From: Chromobacterium alkanivorans
GTDB taxonomy: Bacteria; Pseudomonadota; Gammaproteobacteria; Burkholderiales; Chromobacteriaceae
Assembly (NCBI RefSeq): GCF_016937655.1
Contig: NZ_JAFHKL010000023.1
Span: 1 to 39,025 of the forward strand
Reading direction: 5' to 3'
Length of the DNA stretch: 39,025 bases
Shown here piece after piece: positions 34,329-39,025 of this stretch. Position numbers and translations under genes: made by a program. Numbering within the stretch: the stretch's first letter is position 1; each line of letters starts with the position of its first letter. The notes below the pieces were generated by a model. It was not told the DNA's origin. It did not search any database and worked only from the letters and a program-made list of their open reading frames with translations.

Positions 34329-34367
34329 AAACCTACAGCAACAAGACATAGGCGAAAGCAGGGTGTC

Positions 34368-35843
34368 ATGTCGTTCAAATTTCCGGAAAGGGCGCCCGAG
34401 ACCGGCGCTTCCGGCAACGCCGGACTGGCTTCGGTAGTCGAGGCCGCCCCGGTGGGTGTGCTGGTGGTGGCGGCCGACGGCCGCATGCTTTACGTCAACA
34501 GCGCGCTGGAAAACATGTTTGGCTACAGCAAGGAGCAATTGCTGGGGCAGGCGGTGGAGATGCTGTTGCCGGCGGAGATTCGCGGCCGCCATCTCGATTT
34601 TCGCCAGCTGTTTTTCTCCAATCCCACCTCAAGAACCATGGGCAGCGGCCGCGAGCTGTTCGCCCAACATGCCGACGGACGCCAGTTTCCGATCGAAATC
34701 GGCCTGGGGTCGATGCCGCACGGCGATGAAATCTGCGCCGTCGCCTTTGTCAGCGACATCACGCCGCGGCGCCGGCTGGAACACCGTTTCGCCAAGGTGG
34801 TGGCGTCGCTGCCCATCGGCCTGCTGATGGCGGGCTCTGACGGCAAGATCTCCATGACCAATCCGACGCTGGACGCGATGTTCGGCTACCCGCCCGGCGA
34901 ACTGGTCGGCCAGCCGGTGGAGGTTTTGCTGCCGCCGCGCATACGCGAAGGCCACCCGGCCTTGCGAGCCGCCTTCGCCAGAGCGCCGGAAGTGCGCTCC
35001 ATGGGCTCGGGCCGCGATCTGCTGGCCCAGCGTAGAAACGGCAGCGAGTTCCCGGTGGAAGTGGGGCTGACGCCGCTGGAAACCGACGGGGAGCGGCAGG
35101 TGCTGGCCGCGATCACCGACATCTCCATGCGCAAGAAATTTGAGGAAACCTTGCAGCAAGCCAATGCGCAGCTGGAAGAGTTCACCTATGTGGCCTCCCA
35201 CGATTTGCGCTCGCCCTTGCGCGGCATTGCCGATCTGATTTCGTGGATACGCGAAGATCTGGACCCGGCCCAGCTCAGCGCCGACATCGAGAGAAACTTC
35301 GTCCGCGCCGAGGAGCGCATCGCCCGCGCCGAACGCATGATAGAAGACTTGCTGGAATACGCGCGGGCAGGGCGCCAGGAGGAACGCGTGGAAGAGGTGG
35401 ACCCCGGCCAACTGGTGAGCGAGGCGCTGGAGCTTCTCGACATCTCGCCGGACTTCCGGCTGGAAGTGGAGATCAAGGCCAGGCCGTTTCCCGCCGCGCG
35501 CACTCCCTTGTCGCTGGCGATCCGCAATTTGCTGTCCAACGCCTGCAAGCACCATGGACGCGGCAAGGGCGTGATCCGCATCACGGTGGTGGAGGAGGGG
35601 CGCTTCAATCTGTTCACGGTGGAGGACGACGGCGTTGGCGTGCCCGAGGGCTCGGAAGAGCGCATTTTCAAATTGTTCCACCGCGCCAGCAGCCAGGCGG
35701 AGGGACACGGCGTAGGGCTGGCGGTGACCCGCCGCATGGTCAACAGCAACGGCGGCACCGTGGTTCTGGACAGGAGCGGCGTGCTGGGCGGCGCCTGTTT
35801 CCGCATCCGCTGGCCGCGGTTTCCGCTCAAGGAGGTGGAATGA
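34368..35843 (+). CDS. Tandem-PAS sensor histidine kinase
   Basis: 491 aa, no membrane segment, so a cytoplasmic sensor. Two consecutive PAS domains (about 18-135 and 145-260) are close copies of each other: both contain M-F-G-Y, L-L-P-x-x-I-R and S-M-G-S-G-R or T-M-G-S-G-R. The dimerisation/phosphoacceptor helix has A-S-H278-D-L-R-S-P-L-R. The ATPase domain has N-L-L-S-N-A-C-K-H-H (N box), E-D-D-G-V-G-V-P (G1) and G-H-G-V-G-L-A-V (G2). The kinase resembles those paired with Rcp1-like response regulators. The ligand of the PAS domains is unknown; no haem or flavin signature could be assigned. Its stop overlaps the next start. Confidence 0.88.
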   Translation: MSFKFPERAPETGASGNAGLASVVEAAPVGVLVVAADGRMLYVNSALENMFGYSKEQLLGQAVEMLLPAEIRGRHLDFRQLFFSNPTSRTMGSGRELFAQHADGRQFPIEIGLGSMPHGDEICAVAFVSDITPRRRLEHRFAKVVASLPIGLLMAGSDGKISMTNPTLDAMFGYPPGELVGQPVEVLLPPRIREGHPALRAAFARAPEVRSMGSGRDLLAQRRNGSEFPVEVGLTPLETDGERQVLAAITDISMRKKFEETLQQANAQLEEFTYVASHDLRSPLRGIADLISWIREDLDPAQLSADIERNFVRAEERIARAERMIEDLLEYARAGRQEERVEEVDPGQLVSEALELLDISPDFRLEVEIKARPFPAARTPLSLAIRNLLSNACKHHGRGKGVIRITVVEEGRFNLFTVEDDGVGVPEGSEERIFKLFHRASSQAEGHGVGLAVTRRMVNSNGGTVVLDRSGVLGGACFRIRWPRFPLKEVE

Positions 35844-36286
35844 TGACGAGCGCGACGATATCGAGCGACATCACGGTTTTGCTGGTGGATGACGATGACG
35901 TGGCCATCGAGGGCGTGCTGCGCGGCGTGCGCCGTCAGGGGCTGGATTGCAAGATGGTGACCGCCTGCGACGGCCTGGAAGCCTTGCAGATCCTGCGCGG
36001 CACGCACGACAGCAAACAGATCAACAGTCCCTTCCTGATTCTGCTGGACCTCAATATGCCGCGCATGGACGGTTTTCAATTTCTTGAGGCCGTCCGCGCC
36101 GACAGCCAGCTGCGAAATTCCGTGATCTTCGTGCTCACCACCTCGTCGCGCGACGCGGACCGCATGCGCGCTTACGAGGAAAACGTGGCCGGCTACATGA
36201 TGAAATCCTCGGTGGGCCCGCAGTTCGTGAAGCTGATGGATCTGCTGCATTCTTACGCCCAGTCCGTGGTTTTGCCGGCCCGGTAA
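35840..36286 (+). CDS. Single-domain response regulator (Rcp1-like)
   Basis: 148 aa, only a receiver domain. The acidic pocket is D17-D18-D19-D20, the phosphoacceptor D70 (in L-L-D-L-N-M-P), the switch residue T100 and the conserved K122. The insertion between D-G-L-E-A-L and the phosphorylation strand (about 53-64) is typical of Rcp1-type regulators. The ATG overlaps the kinase stop (ATGA), with a full AGGAGG upstream. Without an output domain it must act by protein contact or phosphotransfer. Confidence 0.9.
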   Translation: MMTSATISSDITVLLVDDDDVAIEGVLRGVRRQGLDCKMVTACDGLEALQILRGTHDSKQINSPFLILLDLNMPRMDGFQFLEAVRADSQLRNSVIFVLTTSSRDADRMRAYEENVAGYMMKSSVGPQFVKLMDLLHSYAQSVVLPAR

Positions 36287-36291
36287 TCGCA

Positions 36292-38058
36292 ATGATCGAC
36301 GATGTCGAATGCCTGGCGGACGCGCCGCAGCAGGTCAGCGTGCTGGTGGTCGACGACGACGACGTCGACCGCGAACGCATCATCCGCCTGCTGCATCGGA
36401 ACGCCTTGTGTTCGCAGATTCTCGAAGCGGACTCCAAGGCCAGCGCCTTGAGCCTATTGGGCCGGGAATTGTTTGATTTCGTGTTCCTGGACTTCAAGCT
36501 GGACGACGGCGACGGCCGCGAACTGGTGCCTTCCATCCAGCAGCGCAATCAATCCTGTCTGATCGTGGCGGTCACCGGCACCGGCAACGAGCGCATCGCC
36601 GCCGAGGCGATCAAGCTGGGCGTGTACGAATACCTGCCCAAGTTCGAATTGACCGAAGACCGGCTGCGCCAAACCATCAGCGACGGCGTGCGGGTGGCGG
36701 CGATACAGGCCAAGCTGCGCGAAACCGAGCAGTTGCTGCAGCACCGGAGCCTGTACGACTCCTTGACCGAGTTGCCCAATCGCAATCTGTTCCTGGACCG
36801 CCTGGATCAGCTGTGCGCCTTGCACGCCCGCAATCAGCTGCCGTTCGCCGTGCTGATGATAGACCTGGACCGCTTCAAAGAGGTCAACGACAAGCTGGGC
36901 CATCAGGCCGGAGACCTGGTGCTGAGGGAGGTGGGCGCGCGCTTCTCCAGCCTGCTGCGCGGCTCGGACACCATCGCGCGGCTGGGCGGCGACGAATTCG
37001 CCGCCTTGCTGCTGGAAGTGGACGACGCGGAGTGCGCGTTGGCCTTGGCGGAGAAAGTGGGGCACACGCTGGACGCGCCCATCCTGGTGGGCGAGCACGC
37101 TTTGTCGATAGGCGCCTCCTTCGGCGTGGCGATGTGCCCGCAGCATGGCTGCGATCCCGCGCAGCTGTTGTCCTGCGCCGATATCGCGATGTACCAGGCC
37201 AAAAGCAATCTCGGCGCCGTCGCTTTGTACGCGGGAGAGCACGACAAACCCTGGCCCAAGGCGGGACAAACCACCCAGGCCTTGATCACCCAATTGACCC
37301 GGGCGATCCAGCACGACGAACTGGAAATGCATTACCAGCCCAAAGTTCGGCTGGATACCGAGGAAGTGGTCGGCTTCGAAGCCCTGGTCAGGTGGAACAG
37401 TCCGGCGCAAGGGCGGGTGAACCCAGACGACTTCATGCCCACGCTGGAGTCCTGCAATCTGCTGAGCCGTTTCACTTATCTGACGCTGGAACTGGTTCTG
37501 TCTCAACAGCAGCGCTGGATCGGCCAGCTGCGCAAGCCGTTCAAGGTGGCTGTTAACATTTCTGCCCGCATGCTGGAAGACGATCGCTTCGTCGAAGAGG
37601 TGATGGCACGGCTGGCCAGCTACAAGATTCCATCCAGCCTGCTGGTGCTGGAGCTGACGGAAACCGCGCTGGTCATCAACCCGGTCAAAGCCAAGGCGGT
37701 GATAGAGCAACTGCACGCCCAGGGCGTGTCCTTGTCGATAGACGACTTCGGCGCGGGCTTCACTTCCTTTACCTATCTGAAAAGCTGCCCCATCACCGAG
37801 ATCAAGCTGGACAAGGCGTTTGCTCAAGAGCTGGAGCCGGGCTCCTTCAACGCCTCCTTGATTCAGTGCATGGCGGTATTCTGCCAGAGCCGCGCTATCG
37901 ACTTTATCGTGGAAGGCGTTGAGCGCAAGGAATACTGGCCGGTGCTGACGCGGCTTGGCTGCAACTTGGGCCAGGGCTACAGCATTGCCAAGCCGATGCC
38001 GGCAGCCAAGGTGTTGCCGTGGTGGGAGGCGTGGGAGCAAGGCAAGCGCCGGGGCTGA
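36292..38058 (+). CDS. Receiver-GGDEF-EAL cyclic-di-GMP protein
   Basis: 588 aa. The receiver domain (about 14-135) has D-D-D-D-V-D at 21-26 and a D in F-L-D-F-K. The diguanylate cyclase domain has an intact G232-G-D-E-F236 and an inhibitory R223-x-x-D226 site five residues before it. The EAL domain (about 335-585) has E363-A-L-V-R, N-I-S-A-R, E-L-T-E-T, D-D-F-G-A-G, K-L-D-K and E-G-V-E. So both synthesis and hydrolysis look possible, although G-C-N replaces the more common G-C-D near the end. It lies 5 bp after the response regulator with no good ribosome binding site, suggesting coupled translation. Its receiver gives the same kinase two possible targets. Confidence 0.92.
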   Translation: MIDDVECLADAPQQVSVLVVDDDDVDRERIIRLLHRNALCSQILEADSKASALSLLGRELFDFVFLDFKLDDGDGRELVPSIQQRNQSCLIVAVTGTGNERIAAEAIKLGVYEYLPKFELTEDRLRQTISDGVRVAAIQAKLRETEQLLQHRSLYDSLTELPNRNLFLDRLDQLCALHARNQLPFAVLMIDLDRFKEVNDKLGHQAGDLVLREVGARFSSLLRGSDTIARLGGDEFAALLLEVDDAECALALAEKVGHTLDAPILVGEHALSIGASFGVAMCPQHGCDPAQLLSCADIAMYQAKSNLGAVALYAGEHDKPWPKAGQTTQALITQLTRAIQHDELEMHYQPKVRLDTEEVVGFEALVRWNSPAQGRVNPDDFMPTLESCNLLSRFTYLTLELVLSQQQRWIGQLRKPFKVAVNISARMLEDDRFVEEVMARLASYKIPSSLLVLELTETALVINPVKAKAVIEQLHAQGVSLSIDDFGAGFTSFTYLKSCPITEIKLDKAFAQELEPGSFNASLIQCMAVFCQSRAIDFIVEGVERKEYWPVLTRLGCNLGQGYSIAKPMPAAKVLPWWEAWEQGKRRG

Positions 38059-38091
38059 GTGGCTATATCGGTCTCCTTCTACCGTTGGGCC

Positions 38092-38136
38092 TGCAATCAA
38101 GTTATCCTTTTGGCATTATCAAATGACCTGATTGCA
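38092..38136. repeat. 13-bp imperfect inverted repeat before the last gene
   Basis: TGCAATCAAGTTA (38092-38104) and TGACCTGATTGCA (38124-38136) pair at 11 of 13 positions around a 19-bp AT-rich loop. The right arm ends 4 bp before the ATG of the last gene. It could be an operator or a hairpin blocking initiation. It also marks the point where base composition changes. Confidence 0.55.
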
Positions 38137-38140
38137 TCTC

Positions 38141-39007
38141 ATGATTGAGCAGATTCTTGGTGTTTGCTTGCCGAGTACGAGCAATATGGCTGGCGTCCAA
38201 TATCTAGGCGTGGCAGGGGGGTCGAGTAGCTGCTTTGATGCCATCAAGCGCCTTGTGCAGTACGGTGATGATATCCGCCACGCCATCCTGCTAACAGCAG
38301 AGCAACGTCACTCTTTTTTGTTAGTTGTGAACGGCGACGAGGAGATGGCGGTCAAGGTAGGATTCTCGTCGGGTTATCGGGGGGAGGGTCCGAAAACTTT
38401 GGCTGACACGCTTTCCCTTCTGCAAAGCCATGGGGTCGAGCTTGACGAGATTGATGTGCCGGCAGACCTGTTAGATCGGTTGGACGCATCGGCGTTAACG
38501 CAAAAAGATATGGTGCTAATCCGTGCCACACCCCCCATTAGGCCGCAACGGTTTTATGACTACATTGACATCAAGCCGCAGGCCCACGCTGTGGGGACTA
38601 TTTGGCAGCGTTTCAACCCTGTGATGCCTTGGGCCTTGCTGGATTCACGCCTGTCCGACCTAGCGCTAAAATTCTTTGTCTCTCCTGCAGATGTGCTGCT
38701 ACAAGGCTTCCGAAGGCTGGAGGATATCTTCAGAGAGCGCTTAGGGGTGACCGAGTCCGGATGTAAATTGTTTTCTCTGGCATTTAATGGGGACAACTCG
38801 CTCCTTACATGGCCTGGCATCGAGAAGTCCGAACAAGTTGGGCGCTGCAACTTATTTACCGGAGGATTCATGGCGTTTCGTAATCCAAGAGCACACCGAG
38901 AGATCGAAGACAATGCCAAGGTGCTGCTGTCCGAGTTCTTGCTGCTAAACCAACTTTACATACTGGAAAGCACCGCAGTGGCAAGAGAAGCCAAAGCCGT
39001 CTATTAA
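38141..39007 (+). CDS. TIGR02391 (Ymh)-type protein with HEPN-like R-x4-H motif
   Basis: 288 aa from the ATG; a TTG nine bases upstream is also in frame, and neither has a clear ribosome binding site. Residues about 1-170 are an unrecognised mixed alpha/beta region. The C-terminal part (about 180-285) resembles the TIGR02391/Hypoth_Ymh family: A-L-K-F-F-V-S-P-A-D, R-R-L-E-D-I-F-R-E-R, L-F-T-G-G-F-M-A-F, then R247-N-P-R-A-H252. The R-x4-H arrangement is the catalytic signature of HEPN ribonucleases found in toxins and phage-defence proteins. GC content (about half) and codon choice differ clearly from all neighbours, which points to recent acquisition. Nuclease activity is inferred, not shown. 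No antitoxin-like partner is visible before the window ends. Confidence 0.7.
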   Translation: MIEQILGVCLPSTSNMAGVQYLGVAGGSSSCFDAIKRLVQYGDDIRHAILLTAEQRHSFLLVVNGDEEMAVKVGFSSGYRGEGPKTLADTLSLLQSHGVELDEIDVPADLLDRLDASALTQKDMVLIRATPPIRPQRFYDYIDIKPQAHAVGTIWQRFNPVMPWALLDSRLSDLALKFFVSPADVLLQGFRRLEDIFRERLGVTESGCKLFSLAFNGDNSLLTWPGIEKSEQVGRCNLFTGGFMAFRNPRAHREIEDNAKVLLSEFLLLNQLYILESTAVAREAKAVY

Positions 39008-39025
39008 ACAAATGTTCGCATAATG

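Overview
The window is about 39 kb of GC-rich DNA (roughly two thirds G+C by eye, except the last gene), densely packed with co-directional genes that often overlap by 4 bp. Protein families, gene order and a family of short inverted-repeat elements suggest a betaproteobacterium, most likely of the Chromobacterium group (Neisseriales). That assignment is an inference from recall, not from a search.

Region 1 (1-12.7 kb, + strand) is part of a type VI secretion (T6SS) locus. It starts inside the C-terminal end of a VgrG-like spike made of about 40 uninterrupted heptapeptide repeats. Next come a DUF2169/pentapeptide-repeat protein, a second pentapeptide-repeat protein, a DUF3540 protein and a PAAR-like DUF4150 tip protein. 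The membrane and baseplate genes tssJ, tssK, tssL (with an OmpA-like domain) and tssM follow. A small unrecognised gene, separately spaced, closes the region. The sheath, tube and ATPase genes must lie elsewhere.

Region 2 (12.8-33.5 kb) holds almost all of a beta-ketoadipate pathway for aromatic acids. On the minus strand catB-catC-catA-benA-benB-benC convert benzoate and catechol, with a divergent CatR/BenM-type LysR regulator whose operator is visible. A pobA-pcaK-pcaH-pcaG operon on the plus strand, with a divergent AraC-type regulator, handles 4-hydroxybenzoate and protocatechuate. On the minus strand pcaI-pcaJ-pcaF-(transporter)-pcaD-pcaB-pcaC finish both branches to succinyl-CoA and acetyl-CoA, with a divergent IclR-type PcaR and a PcaR-box-like site. 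The one missing enzyme is BenD, the benzoate diol dehydrogenase. A divergent MFS exporter/TetR pair with two clear palindromic operators sits between pcaG and pcaC.

Three copies of a 140-151 bp MITE-like element (13.8, 25.7 and 30.6 kb) punctuate region 2. They have matching terminal inverted repeats. Two of the three are flanked by perfect 3-bp TNA duplications. Two copies sit exactly at the stop codons of benB and pcaF.

Region 3 (34.3-38.1 kb) is a three-gene signalling operon: a tandem-PAS histidine kinase, a single-domain response regulator, and a receiver-GGDEF-EAL cyclic-di-GMP protein.

Region 4 (38.1-39.0 kb) is a visibly less GC-rich gene with a C-terminal TIGR02391/HEPN-like domain carrying an RNPRAH motif. 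It is probably a recently acquired defence or toxin-type gene. No stretch longer than 300 bp lacks a gene.
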